Positions 1 to 9,224 of a stretch of 64,000 nucleotides of DNA are shown piece after piece; positions within the stretch are counted from its first letter, which is position 1; each line of letters starts with the position of its first letter. The notes under the pieces were generated by a model, which was given only the letters and a program-made list of their open reading frames with translations, was not told where the DNA came from and made no database searches. The DNA is from Mesorhizobium sp. M4B.F.Ca.ET.203.01.1.1 (lineage in GTDB: Bacteria; Pseudomonadota; Alphaproteobacteria; Rhizobiales; Rhizobiaceae). Location: the NCBI RefSeq assembly GCF_004791025.1, contig NZ_SRUO01000017.1:40879-104878 (forward strand), written 5' to 3'. Made by a program: the position numbers and the translations under genes.

Positions 1-1
1 C

Positions 2-1227
2 GACATTTACCAAGATAGGAGAAAGCTGCTCATGCCCACCTCTAGGCAACAGGAACGCGTACCTGCATTTAGTCAGCAGGAATACCGCGAGCGCACTGCT
101 CGGCTGCGAAAGCAAATGGCGGCGCGCGGAATGGATGCGCTGCTTGTCATGAACGAGAATAATATGAACTACCTCACCGGCTATGATGGATACTCGGAGT
201 ACGTTCCGCAGCTCGCTCTCGTGTGTCAAGACGATGAAGACCCGTGGCTGATTTTGCGCGAAATGGACACTTTGTGTGCAACACCCACCTCCTACCTGCC
301 GGAATCACGCATTCTCAGTTATCCCGAGAAATACATTGGTTCGAGCCAGCTAACGGCATGGGAGCCGATTGGCGATCTAATCCGCGAGCGCACCAAGTCT
401 AGCCGAATCGGGGTCGAACTGACGGCCAAGACGTTTGGAGTGAAGGACCATGCCGCCCTCGGTAACAGCTTGGATTCATCGAAGTTCATCGATGCCGATG
501 GAATGCTTGGTAAACTAAAGACGGTAAAATCACCAGCTGAGCTTGCCTACATGGAGCAGGCCGGAAAGATTGTGGACAGGGCCATGCAGGTGGGCCGGCT
601 CGAGATCGCTCCTGGCGCACGCGAATGCGACGTGGGCGCCGCCATAGTTAATGCTTTGGTCAAGGGCACTCCGGAAATCCCGGGCGGTGTTTGCGCCTTT
701 CCAACTATGCCGGTTGGCGCTCCCGCCAATGCGCCGCATCTTTCGTGGTCTGACGTGAGCTATAAGATGGGCTGTCAGACTAACTTCGAGATTGGCGCCT
801 TCCGACACCGCTATGCCTGCGCCTTGTCCCGGACGGTATTTTTGGGCGAGCCAACCGCTCGCGCGCGGCACCTACATCAAGCCGCTTTGGACGGCTTTCT
901 CGCGCAGGTCGAAACGATACGGCCTGGAGTTGCGTGCTCTGAAGTTTCGCAAGCGTTCCAGCGCGCCTTTAAACCATACGGCGTGCGGAAGGAATCCAGA
1001 AGCGGCTACTCCATCGGCCACGGTTGGGTCGACGGCGGAATCAGCTTCCAGGTGGACGACGACACCGTGATTGAACCTAACATGACCTTCCACGTTCTCA
1101 TCGGTATTTTTGAGAAGGATGACGGCTACGTCTTCAGTGAGACTGTCCGAGTGACTGAGAACGGCGCGAAGTCGCTAAGCAATATGTCACGCGATTTGTT
1201 GGTAAATTGCTGACTTTAAGCATAGCG
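2..1227. repeat. 1226-bp direct repeat, left copy
   Basis: This segment matches 9225-10450 base for base, offset 9223, except at 756 (t here, c at 9979). It covers the ribosome site and whole M24 gene. Similarity stops at 1227, where broken IS21 sequence begins. Base 1 already differs from its counterpart (c against t), so position 2 may be the true left edge. Confidence 0.97.
32..1213 (+). CDS. M24-family ectoine-hydrolase-like protein, copy 1
   Basis: This 393-aa protein has the pita-bread fold signature of the M24 (creatinase/prolidase/ectoine hydrolase) family. Visible blocks are NMNYLTGYDGYSEYVPQ (44-60), APHLSWSD (234-241), NFEIGAFRHRY (251-261), ALSRTVFLG (264-272) and SGYSIGHG (324-331). 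The two aspartates that bind metal in true aminopeptidases are replaced (FEIGA and ACALSRT), as in creatinase and in DoeA/EutD ectoine hydrolase. A C-N hydrolase acting on a small cyclic or amide substrate is therefore more likely than a peptidase. An AGGAG-like site precedes the ATG. It is identical to the copy at 9255 except V242 (A242 there). Its downstream neighbour is a truncated IS21 gene, so this looks like the displaced copy. The substrate is inferred. Confidence 0.8.
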   Translation: MPTSRQQERVPAFSQQEYRERTARLRKQMAARGMDALLVMNENNMNYLTGYDGYSEYVPQLALVCQDDEDPWLILREMDTLCATPTSYLPESRILSYPEKYIGSSQLTAWEPIGDLIRERTKSSRIGVELTAKTFGVKDHAALGNSLDSSKFIDADGMLGKLKTVKSPAELAYMEQAGKIVDRAMQVGRLEIAPGARECDVGAAIVNALVKGTPEIPGGVCAFPTMPVGAPANAPHLSWSDVSYKMGCQTNFEIGAFRHRYACALSRTVFLGEPTARARHLHQAALDGFLAQVETIRPGVACSEVSQAFQRAFKPYGVRKESRSGYSIGHGWVDGGISFQVDDDTVIEPNMTFHVLIGIFEKDDGYVFSETVRVTENGAKSLSNMSRDLLVNC

Positions 1228-1494
1228 ATTCAGCGTAACGGCAATACGTACCCGGCGAACAGCACCACAAGGCTCATCGAGACGGGCGAGCGCCAAATCC
1301 TCGAACAGGCGAGGCACGCGCGCATAGAGCACGGAATGATCGAGCCGTGCTGCTTGCCGGCCGAAGGCGCAGGCCAGCCACGACTTGCCGGTTCCGGTCT
1401 GGCCGGTGACGATCAGGTTCTCATGCGCTTTCAGCCATTCGCCCTGGGCGAGCGCCATGGTGCCGCGCCGGTCAAGCCCCGCGTGGCGCGGCAA
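1228..1494 (-). pseudogene. istB: IS21-family istB fragment
   Basis: This is the N-terminal half of an IstB transposition helper ATPase, with the Walker A region TGQTGTGKSWLACAFG readable on the minus strand. It breaks off near the M24 repeat boundary at 1227, so the Walker B and C-terminal parts are missing. It sits downstream of the matching istA remnant and belongs to the same dead IS21 element of the IS408/IS1162 type. Confidence 0.75.
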
Positions 1495-1595
1495 AGTCGA
1501 TGTCCCCTCGATACAGGCTTCGGGAAAGCGCAGCCTGGCTGAGGCGAGCCGGTGCCGGACGCGCTTGTGATCAGACTGGCCGGCGTGGTGTTGGC

Positions 1596-2695
1596 CTAGC
1601 GCTGGTGCGCCTTGGGCATGTGTTCATTGACGGTGACGTGGCCGGAACGCTGCGAGCGACGCGCATGGCTGGCGACACGCTGGTGATCGTGGAAGATCTC
1701 GACCACTCGATGAGTGAGCCGCACCTCGACGGTGCGCCCGATCGGCCGGTGCGGCACCGAGTAGAAGGTCTTGTCGACCTCGACATGGTAGTCAGGATGG
1801 ATCTTCGCCGACTTCCACTCGGCGTATTCGAACGGTGCCGCCGGCAGCGGCTTCAAGGCAGCCCGCTCGATCTCCTCGAACAGTTCGCGGCGGCTTTGGC
1901 CGACATGGCGCATCGGCCGATTGTTCAGATCCTCGAGCAGTTCGCGATCGCCGCGTTGAGCTCGGCGATCGAGACGTTGGCTCGAACCACAGCGCCTTGA
2001 CGACACCGGCCTTCAGGTTGTCCCACACGATCGCTCTGGTGACACCGCCGAAGAAGGCGAGCGCTCGCACCTGGCCCTCGATCCAGTCCGGCAGCTTTTG
2101 GCTGGAGCTGGCAAAAGGCGAAGGCCAGGTTGGAGGCGGCCAGCACCGCGACAAAAATCTGCCGGGTAAATGGCGCCGGTCGCCGGATCGATCACCGGCA
2201 CCGTCTGCCCGGCATAGTCCGTCTGCATCACCGCGCCCGCCGCACGCTGGTTGCGGAATGTCGCGCTCGTCCGGGGCTCGAAAGCGGCGAAATGCTCGCA
2301 GAACCAGGTGTAGCCGTAGCCGTCGGGATGGGCGGCGCGATACTCCTGCCACAGGAGCGTCAGCGTCACCCCTTGCGCTTCAACTCCCTGGCGATCAGTG
2401 CAAAGTCCGGTTCGCTCGGGCCTTGCGGTCGACGACCGGCAAGGCCGAACAGCAGCCGCTCAAGCGTAGCGTCGTCGTGGCCCGGCGGCAGCGGCCAGCA
2501 TGACAGCCCGGCCTCCCTCGCCCGCAGCAAATAGGTCGATAGTGTCGTCTTGCTGATCTTCAGCCGTTCCGACACCTTAGGCCCCTTAGGCACCGAAAGA
2601 CCGTGCTCATGGGTCAGGCGCAAGATCGCTTGGATATCCCACACGCTCGTTCGTCTCGCTTGCTTCCGTCTCGGCATGGCCCCTCTCAACGTCAT
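1596..2695 (-). pseudogene. istA: IS21-family istA transposase, multiply frameshifted
   Basis: Reading the minus strand from 2695 gives an IstA N-terminus (helix-turn-helix, DDATLERLLFGLAG). After a frame change the DDE-domain start follows (EYRAAHPDGYGY, DYAGQTVPVIDPATG). Another frame gives LPDWIEGQVRALAFFGG and DNLKAGVVKALWF, and a further frame gives the C-terminal FEYAEWKSAKIHPDYHVEVD and FYSVP. At least three frame changes are needed, so no full transposase can be made. The order and motifs are those of IS408/IS1162-type IS21 elements. The partner istB at 1494 is also truncated. Confidence 0.8.
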
Positions 2696-2808
2696 CGTGA
2701 GAGGCCAAAATGCCAGAACAGCGGTCCCGAAAAACTGGAGAGCACCCCTAGATGTTTGATCCCAGGCTTTGATGGAGCATCCTTGTCGTCCGAATCAAAG
2801 GATGCGCT

Positions 2809-3807
2809 GTGGGCCAGGTTCTTCACGGGAGCGCCACGACGACAGAGGCGATCCGTCGAGCGATAGAACATAGTCAAGCGAGCCTGAGGGCGCTGGCCAA
2901 GCGCTACGGGATCAACCAGAAGACGGTCGCAAAGTGGAAGAAGCGGGCTTCGGTCGCGGACGTTCCGACTGGCCCGAAGGAGCCGAGATCGACCGTGCTT
3001 TCCGTGGAGGAAGAGGCGGTCATCGTCGCCTTCCGACGCTATACGCTGCTACCGTTGGACGATTGTCTCTATGCGTTGCAGCCGACAATCCCGCACCTGA
3101 CGCGATCCTCTCTGCACCGCTGCCTGCAGCGTCATGGCATCGGCCGATTGCCGGATGTCGAGGGCGACAAGCCGGCGAAGCGGAAGTTCAAGAGCTACCC
3201 GATCGGCTACTTCCACAACATCGCAGAGGTCCGCACCGAACAGGGTAAGCTGCACATGTTCGTGGCGATCGACCGAACCTCGAAGTTCGCTTTCGTCGAA
3301 CTGCACGAGAAGGCGACGACCGCCGTCTCGAGGGAGTTCCTGCTACGTCTGATCGAGGCGGTTCCTTACAAAATCCACACCGTACTCACCGACAACGGCA
3401 TCCAGTTCACGACGCCCGGCGCCAGCGGTTCGGCCGTGCCGCTGATCAGGGAAGCCATCGCAAACGGCGAACTCTTCCGGGCACATGCCTTCGAATACGC
3501 CTGCGCCACGAACGACATCGAGCACCGCACGACCAAGGCCAAACATCCATGGACCAATGGCCAGGTCGAGAGGATGAACCGAACCATCAAGGATGCGACG
3601 GTCAAGCGCTTCTACTACCAGAGCCACGACCAGCTCCGTCGCCATCTCGCCGACTTCGTCACCGCCTACAATTTCGGCCGCAGGCTCAAGACCCTCAAAG
3701 GCCTCACACCCTATGAGTTCATCTGCAAGGCGTGGCTTTCCCAGCCGGAACGGTTTTCGCTCAACCCGCTCCAGCAAATGCCGGGACTTCTCTATTCGGC
3801 GTGTTGA
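2809..3807 (+). CDS. IS481-family transposase
   Basis: This 332-aa DDE transposase has an N-terminal helix-turn-helix (ALAKRYGINQKTVAKWKKR, about 27-45). An rve-type catalytic core follows, with FVAIDRTSKFAFVELHE (first Asp), VLTDNGIQFT (second Asp) and TNGQVERMNRTIKDATVKRF (catalytic Glu). The last residues (QQMPGLLYSAC) depart from the usual family ending after PGL, which suggests the right end of the element was lost or recombined. Terminal inverted repeats could not be placed with confidence. The ORF itself is uninterrupted. Confidence 0.85.
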   Translation: MGQVLHGSATTTEAIRRAIEHSQASLRALAKRYGINQKTVAKWKKRASVADVPTGPKEPRSTVLSVEEEAVIVAFRRYTLLPLDDCLYALQPTIPHLTRSSLHRCLQRHGIGRLPDVEGDKPAKRKFKSYPIGYFHNIAEVRTEQGKLHMFVAIDRTSKFAFVELHEKATTAVSREFLLRLIEAVPYKIHTVLTDNGIQFTTPGASGSAVPLIREAIANGELFRAHAFEYACATNDIEHRTTKAKHPWTNGQVERMNRTIKDATVKRFYYQSHDQLRRHLADFVTAYNFGRRLKTLKGLTPYEFICKAWLSQPERFSLNPLQQMPGLLYSAC

Positions 3808-4071
3808 AGTCAATCGCTTTCAAGCTTCCTCTACCACGGGCATTTGATGTCTTTCGCGAGGCCTTGCTTCTCTTCGGGATCGGCGCGTTGGCCCTCCCAG
3901 CATGGGATCAGTTGGAGTGAAGGGGTCAATCTAAACAGCGTTCTCACCATGTTGCCGCGGTGGAAACGAGTCCCGGCACGTCCTCTCTTCATCCTCCGTC
4001 CCGCGAAGGACATTCATCCGCCCTGGCGGATCTCGTTATCGGATGTTCTCCCTTTCGTTTGGTGGACCCGG
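3808..4071. other. Non-coding flank
   Basis: About 260 bp between the IS481 ORF and the IS110 ORF. It presumably includes the right side of the IS110 element, which lacks clear terminal repeats. No gene or site was recognised. Confidence 0.4.
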
Positions 4072-4798
4072 CTATATCACCGCCGTCGCTTCCTCTCGCG
4101 CCCAGCGGAACTCACTGCCATCGGACCATATTCTGTGCATGATGACAGCTAATCTGCGAGCAAGGGCAACGGTCGCTCTTTGTCGGCCCCGGCGCTTAGC
4201 GACGTTCATCGCCCAAGCTTTCAGCCATGACCACTTTTTCACCACCGTCAGCAAGACTTGCGCGGCTTCATAAAGTAGCGTTCGCATCATGGCGTCACCG
4301 CACAGGGAAACACGTCCGACGCGATTGTCCTCGCCTGATTGATGCAAGCGCGGCGTTAACCCAAGAGCCGGCCCTACGGCCTTCGAATTCTTGAAGCGGG
4401 CAGGAATGTCGACTGTGGCCTTGAAAGCCAGCGCAACGACAGGTCCGACACCAGGGACGGTCATCAACCGCCTGCAAACCGTGTCACCCTTCACGATCGA
4501 CAACAGCCTTTCATGCAATACCGTGAACTGCTCGCGAAGTTTCTGCCGGGCGGCGAGCAACACCTCCATGATGTCACGTAGCTCCGGGATGTCGCCGGAA
4601 AGGTCCTGGATGCGATCCGCAAATTTGGCAGCGCCGACAATGCCAACCTTGAGACCGAAGTTACGCAACAGGCCTCGAATGTCGTTCTCAATTGCGATGG
4701 CCTTTTCCTGCAGCAACTTGCGGGCTGTCAACAGCGCCCGACGTTTGTCAAGCGAAGTGAGGATTTGACCCCCTGGGCGAACTGAAGATTTGACCCCC

Positions 4799-5602
4799 TC
4801 ATTGTTTTGCGGTTTCGTTGGTGCCGAGCGTCGTTCCGGCCTTCTGCAATAGGCCGGAACGACGCTTTTCGCGAAGCCGGTAGCTGTCGCCACGGATCGT
4901 TATCACTGTCGAATGATGAAGCAGGCGATCAAGGATCGCCGTTGCCACCACGGGATCGCCAAACACGCTGCCCCATTCGCCCACCGAGCGGTTGGAGGTG
5001 ATCAGGATCGATCCCCGCTCATAACGCTGCGACACCAGCTGGAAGAACAGATGTGCGGCATTGGCTTCGAACGGGAGATAGCCGAGCTCGTCGATGATCA
5101 GCAGTTTCGGCCGCGACAGGGTCGTCAGTTGCTTTTCGAGTGAACCGTCGTCATGGGCCTTGGCCAGCATCGCCACGAGCGTGGCCGCCGTGACGAACTG
5201 GACGCTATGGTTCTGCCGGATCGCCTCGCGCCCGAGAGCCACCGCCAGATGTGTTTTGCCCGTACCCGGAGGTCCAAGGAACAGGACCGTGTCGCCATGG
5301 GCAATCCAGCGGCAGGTCGCCAGCTCCCGGATTTGGCGCTGATCCAGCGACGGCTGCGCGTCGAAGTCGAAGCCATCGAGTTCGCGCACAAACGGGAACT
5401 GCGCGATCTTGCCTGCCATAGAGATGCGCCGCTCGTCGCGCCGCGCGATCTCGCGGGTCACCAGGAAGGCCAAAGCCTCGCGCAAGGTCATTTGCGAACG
5501 CGCCGCTTCGTCCAGCAGCGTATCGAGCTGGTCCCGGATCGCGGTCAGCTTCAGCCGGTCGAGCTGAGCCACCAGCATCTCGTGATCGACCGTCGTCATC
5601 AC
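4799..5602 (-). CDS. istB: IS21-family transposition helper ATPase IstB
   Basis: This 267-aa AAA+ ATPase assists the IstA transposase in target selection. Walker A is FLGPPGTGKTHLAVALG and Walker B is KLLIIDELGYLPF, followed by the sensor region SILITSNRSVGEWG. Its length is full for the family. Its ATG overlaps the istA stop codon, as usual for IS21, so translation is coupled. The gene is intact, but the istA partner is frameshifted and the element is unlikely to move on its own. Confidence 0.93.
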   Translation of the reverse strand: MMTTVDHEMLVAQLDRLKLTAIRDQLDTLLDEAARSQMTLREALAFLVTREIARRDERRISMAGKIAQFPFVRELDGFDFDAQPSLDQRQIRELATCRWIAHGDTVLFLGPPGTGKTHLAVALGREAIRQNHSVQFVTAATLVAMLAKAHDDGSLEKQLTTLSRPKLLIIDELGYLPFEANAAHLFFQLVSQRYERGSILITSNRSVGEWGSVFGDPVVATAILDRLLHHSTVITIRGDSYRLREKRRSGLLQKAGTTLGTNETAKQ

Positions 5603-6887
5603 CAGCTGCCTCCCACCAGTGCCTCATATTCGGCCAGCGGCCGCAACAGAGCGGAAGGCGCAACGATATCCACCGGCGCCGATCGCACCGGCGCAGCAGC
5701 GCCGACCACGCCGGCAAGATGCGCGCGCTCGACAATCGGTTGGCGACGTCCGCGGCACAACGCATGATCCGCCACCACCTCGCCCGCATGACGCACGATA
5801 ACGCGGCCGCCCAGCACCACGACCTGGACGCTCTCCCCGATCAGCCGCCAGGGAACCGAGTAACTGTTCGTGTCCAGGTCGATTGCGCAGTCTGCCTGGA
5901 CCTTGCGCACGAGATCCCGCAGTTGCCCGAACGGCGCCCGTCCGCCCAGAGGGCGAAGCGCCATGGCTTCTTCGGCAAAGCGCTCCGCAGGAGCCACCCC
6001 GGTCGTGCCATGCACACGCTGATCGGCAATCTCGCGTCCACCGGTCCAGATGCGCCTCGAACGCCGCCCAGTTCTCGAACCGGCGGCCGGCAATCGCATT
6101 GTGCTTGACGTAGCCGACCCCGCGTTCGTCCTTTCCCTTCGTACGCGCCCGGTAGGGCGCACAAGCCCGTGGCGTAAATCCCCAGTAGCGGGCAAAGGCG
6201 TGCAGCCGCACATTGAAGCGCACCTCCCGCGTCGCCGCATCGTGATGTTCGACCAGCGCCTTCGGATTATCGAACAGCACTTCCGTTGGAACCCCGCCGA
6301 AGCGAAGGAAGGCTCCTTCCATCCCCTCCAACCAGTCCGCCTGGCGCTCCCGAAGCGAGGGACGGATATGCAGCCGACGCGAGTAACCCAGCGTTGCCAC
6401 AAACAGGTGCACCCGAACACGCTCGCCGCCGATCCACGCCCGCGTGTCGCCAAAGTCGATCTGCATCTGATGTCCCGGCGCCGTCTCAAACCGAACCGTT
6501 GCGCGCTTCTGCACCCTCAACTCCCGACGCCAACCCTGCACCCGAAGCTCCACCGACCGAAGCCCTATGACGATCCCATGTTCGCTCTCCAGTTCCTGGC
6601 GCACCACATCGGCGTTGCCACCATGGCGGAAGAAGCGCTCCCGCAGCCAAATCGTCTAGCCCGTCAAACGCGCTCCGCCGCACAGGCTTGCGAAACGGAA
6701 CAGTCCCGCCTTCGCGCAGATACCGACGCACCGTGTTGCGCGCGCACCCGAATTCCTTCGCCAGCCGCTTCGCTCCCCAGCCAAGCTCATGCAGCCGCAG
6801 CATCGCTGCCACCTCTTCAGGCTGAAGCATCTCCTCTCCCTGCATCGTTCTCGACAATGCAGGAATCGCCGAAATCCCAATCGTCAT
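5599..6887 (-). pseudogene. istA: IS21-family transposase IstA with two frameshifts
   Basis: Three frames make one IstA. The first runs from 6887 with the N-terminal helix-turn-helix (KRLAKEFGCARNTVRRYLRE). The second carries the DDE core (QMQIDFGDTRAWIGGERV, then EVLFDNPKALVEHHD). The third is the C-terminal part ending at 5599 (YSVPWRLIGESVQVVVLGGR). The first break is one extra base in the AAA run at 6649-6651 (DDWLRERFF becomes DDLAAGALL). The second is near 6020-6035 in the stretch corresponding to DRWTREIADQRVHG. Sequencing error could also explain single-base breaks, but two in one gene favour decay. Confidence 0.85.
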
Positions 6888-7449
6888 CCATGCCTCCTCT
6901 CATAACCGAGGGGGTCAGTTCTTCATTTCGTCAGGGGGTCAGTTTCTCAATTCGCCCGACACGACGTTCCTGGCTCATCAGCGTCTTGACGTGCACCGGC
7001 CGGAACAAATTAACCCGCATCATCTGCGCGATGCCGCGCGCATCGTTGCGGTCGGTCTTGTTGACCTGCGCCTTGAGAAAGGCCTTCGCATGACGGGTTT
7101 CGATGCAGATTGCAGGTAGTCCGGCTCCCGCCAGACCACTGAACAACCATTGTGATAAGGGACCAGCTTCAAGCCCGATCCGGGCCAAATTCCAGGCGGG
7201 GTTCTTCAACGCCTCAACAAGATCGTCCGGATGGCTCGCAACCTTCATCTCTCGGCAAATGCGGCCTCCTTCATCCACGATGCAAACGGCCGTCTCTTTT
7301 ACGGAGACGTCCAGTCCGGCATAATGCTTCATGCTGCGCTTCCTTTCCTGATGCTTGTGGCTGTTCACGCAGACCACGTTTTGTCATCAGCTCGAAGCGC
7401 AGCACCTCAAACACCCGTTCAAGACGTGGGGCAAAGCCGAATACCCCAT

Positions 7450-7475
7450 CTAAACACCTAGACTAAACACCTAGA
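7450..7475. repeat. 13-bp tandem repeat
   Basis: CTAAACACCTAGA occurs twice head to tail at 7450-7462 and 7463-7475, just upstream of the IS110 gene. It may be a scar of IS end rearrangement. Function unknown. Confidence 0.7.
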
Positions 7476-7589
7476 CTGCTTGGGCTACTTCTTGCTGGCG
7501 GACCGCCCGGGGCGGAAGCCCTAGCTGTGCTCGGAGAACGCCGGTTCGATTGCGGCAGGGCTTGCTGCATCCGCCTGTCGACGGCCGCG

Positions 7590-7945
7590 CCGACCCGCGC
7601 GCTTCTCTTGTTGACCTTCAGCAGCAACTTAGGTCATGAATCGGCCGACCGAGACCATAACCCGTTCGCCAACGCACCGGTTGCGAACAAAGATGTTGCA
7701 GTCGTCCGCGTAGCGGCAAGAGCGGAGGCCGACGTCGGACCAGTCCCCTGTCGAGGTCGTCGGGCAGGAGGGCGAGAGCGGACCGCCCTTGCGAAATTTC
7801 CTGTCCACCGACGGACCAAGCCGTCCTCCATCAACTCGGCCTTGAGCAATGCTGGATGAGTTTGAGCACACGCTTGTTCTCCAGCTTCAACTCGAACAGA
7901 TCGACCAAATAGGTGTAGCCCCGGTATGTAGCATTGCGCGGAGCG
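7590..7945 (-). pseudogene. Group II intron reverse-transcriptase relic
   Basis: Minus-strand reading gives RGYTYLVDL and NKRVLKLIQ, then VMEDGLV-like sequence, GGPLSP, and LRSCRYADDCNIFVRNRCVGERVM. These are the finger and palm motifs of bacterial group II intron RTs, including the catalytic YADD box. The pieces lie in different frames, the segment between domains is shortened, and neither the 5' third nor the maturase domain follows. This is a dead internal fragment. The flanking DNA shows no intact intron RNA domain that I could recognise. Confidence 0.75.
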
Positions 7946-8367
7946 GAAGTTCCCTCGGCTTCAGCGTCCCATAAGAGCGAGCGGCGCATCGTGCCAACGG
8001 CTCTCGACAAGTTCAAGTCGCTGATTGGGGACATAATTCGAGTCGCGATGAGCACGGTGTCGAACTGAAAGGGTCTACCAGGCCGACACTCGCCTGCCCC
8101 GACTGTGCCTACGGGTAGGTCCGAATGCGACGGAAGCTGATGCCTTCCCATTTCCCGTCCTAGACGGGCCGTTGTGGAGGGGTGGCGGGTGATGTGTACT
8201 CGCGGGAGAGTGGCTCGACAGACCCCTTATCGGCAGACGATACAATCTCCAACACGCCTTGGTAGCTTACTGTCACAATAAATTGACATACCAATGAAAA
8301 CCTTCACAAATATTCTCTTTAACTGCGGTGCAATATATGCGAATAATCATGGTGGAACAAAAGCTCT
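7946..8367. other. Non-coding, shift to low GC
   Basis: No gene was recognised. From about 8270 the DNA becomes AT-rich, leading into the methyltransferase gene, and probably contains its promoter. Confidence 0.4.
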
Positions 8368-9159
8368 TTGGATAACAGTGGTAAGAGGAAAAAATACGTG
8401 GCTGACAATCTTAAAGGAAACGCATCGCTGACGGAAATCAGATTATACTTCAGTGAAGATTATCTATATTTTGGAGACGTAATAAACCCCCCCAGAAAAA
8501 GTGACAATCAAACGGAGTTAATTTGGAATCTCCTTTCTCTCGTGAAGGGAAACGCAGTTCTCGAACTGGGATGTGGCTATGGGCGAATTGCCAACCGATT
8601 AGCGGAAAAAGGAGCGCATGTAGCCGGGCTTGATATCTCACCGATCTTGCTAAAAAAGGCCCAAGCGGATGCAGCTGAACTCGGAGTAAATGTGGAGTAT
8701 GCTGTGGGCGACATGCGCTCACTTCCCTGGCGAGATCGATTCGACGCAGTTTTTCTTTGGTACACGACCTTTGGCTATTTCGATGACACGGATAATGAGA
8801 GAGTTCTTCGTGAAGCCGCTTCGTCCCTTCGAAAGGGCGGGCGTCTGTTAATCGATAACCCCAATCGAATCGGGTCTCTGCGTCATAAGTATTCTATGTG
8901 TGACGTTGCACAGCGCAACGACGATGTACGAATCGATATATTTAACAACGATGTGCTAAGTGATCGCGAGCACCTCGAAAGAATTGTCGTCCGCGATGGA
9001 CGCGTTAGACGAACTCACCTTTCTTACAGGCAGTATGGGTTTTCTGAATATGTTCGCATGTTGCGAAGCGCGGGATTCGTTTCTGTGGAAGCTTATGGGG
9101 AGGAAGGTGAACCGTTTACATCCGAGAGCTCGCGCCTCCTGGTTGTCGCACGCAAATAA
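8368..9159 (+). CDS. Class I SAM-dependent methyltransferase
   Basis: The 263-aa product has a Rossmann methyltransferase core. Motif I is VLELGCGYGRIANRLAEKG (64-82), followed by the acidic strand GLDISP (87-92) and the GDMRSLPWRDRFDAVFLW region. The TTG start gives MDNSGKRKKY; an in-frame GTG at 8398 is an alternative. Base composition is visibly lower in GC than the neighbours, which suggests transfer. It lies 95 bp upstream of the M24 gene in the same orientation, so the two may be co-transcribed. The methyl acceptor cannot be told from sequence; small-molecule substrates are usual for this type. Confidence 0.8.
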   Translation: MDNSGKRKKYVADNLKGNASLTEIRLYFSEDYLYFGDVINPPRKSDNQTELIWNLLSLVKGNAVLELGCGYGRIANRLAEKGAHVAGLDISPILLKKAQADAAELGVNVEYAVGDMRSLPWRDRFDAVFLWYTTFGYFDDTDNERVLREAASSLRKGGRLLIDNPNRIGSLRHKYSMCDVAQRNDDVRIDIFNNDVLSDREHLERIVVRDGRVRRTHLSYRQYGFSEYVRMLRSAGFVSVEAYGEEGEPFTSESSRLLVVARK

Positions 9160-9224
9160 TGTAAGCGGGATAATCTAGATGAACTGATGAGATTGTTCTT
9201 GCTGGCCTGCACTTGATTGCAATT

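Larger units (their letters stand above)
4746..6961 (-). mobile_element. IS21-family element inserted in the IS110 transposase
   Basis: The ends are inverted repeats. The left end reads TGTCAAGCGAAGTGAGGATT and the right end, on the other strand, TGTCGGGCGAATTGAGAAAC, each followed by a TGACCCC-type internal repeat that recurs once inside. The flanks carry the 7-bp duplication CGACGTT (4739-4745 and 6962-6968), typical of IS21 insertion. The element encodes istA (frameshifted) and istB (intact), overlapping by ATGA at 5599-5602. Confidence 0.93.
4072..7332 (-). pseudogene. IS110-family transposase split by an IS21 element
   Basis: The N-terminal RuvC-like DEDD domain (HYAGLDVSVKETAVCIVDEG, later TDRNDARGIAQMMR) lies at 6962-7332. 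The C-terminal transposase_20 part (RLMTVPGVGPVVALAFKATV, then VGRVSLCGDAMMRTLLYEAA) lies at 4072-4745. The gap is filled exactly by the IS21 element 4746-6961. Removing that element and one copy of the 7-bp duplication CGACGTT joins MSQERR to ALLTARKLLQ in frame and restores a protein of about 345 aa. That is the length of the intact IS110 transposase at 38291-39325. The IS110 element was therefore probably functional until this insertion. Confidence 0.9.

Noticed and set aside
6050..7093. 347-codon open frame on the + strand
   Set aside because: Antisense to istA of the IS21 element; no recognisable motif.
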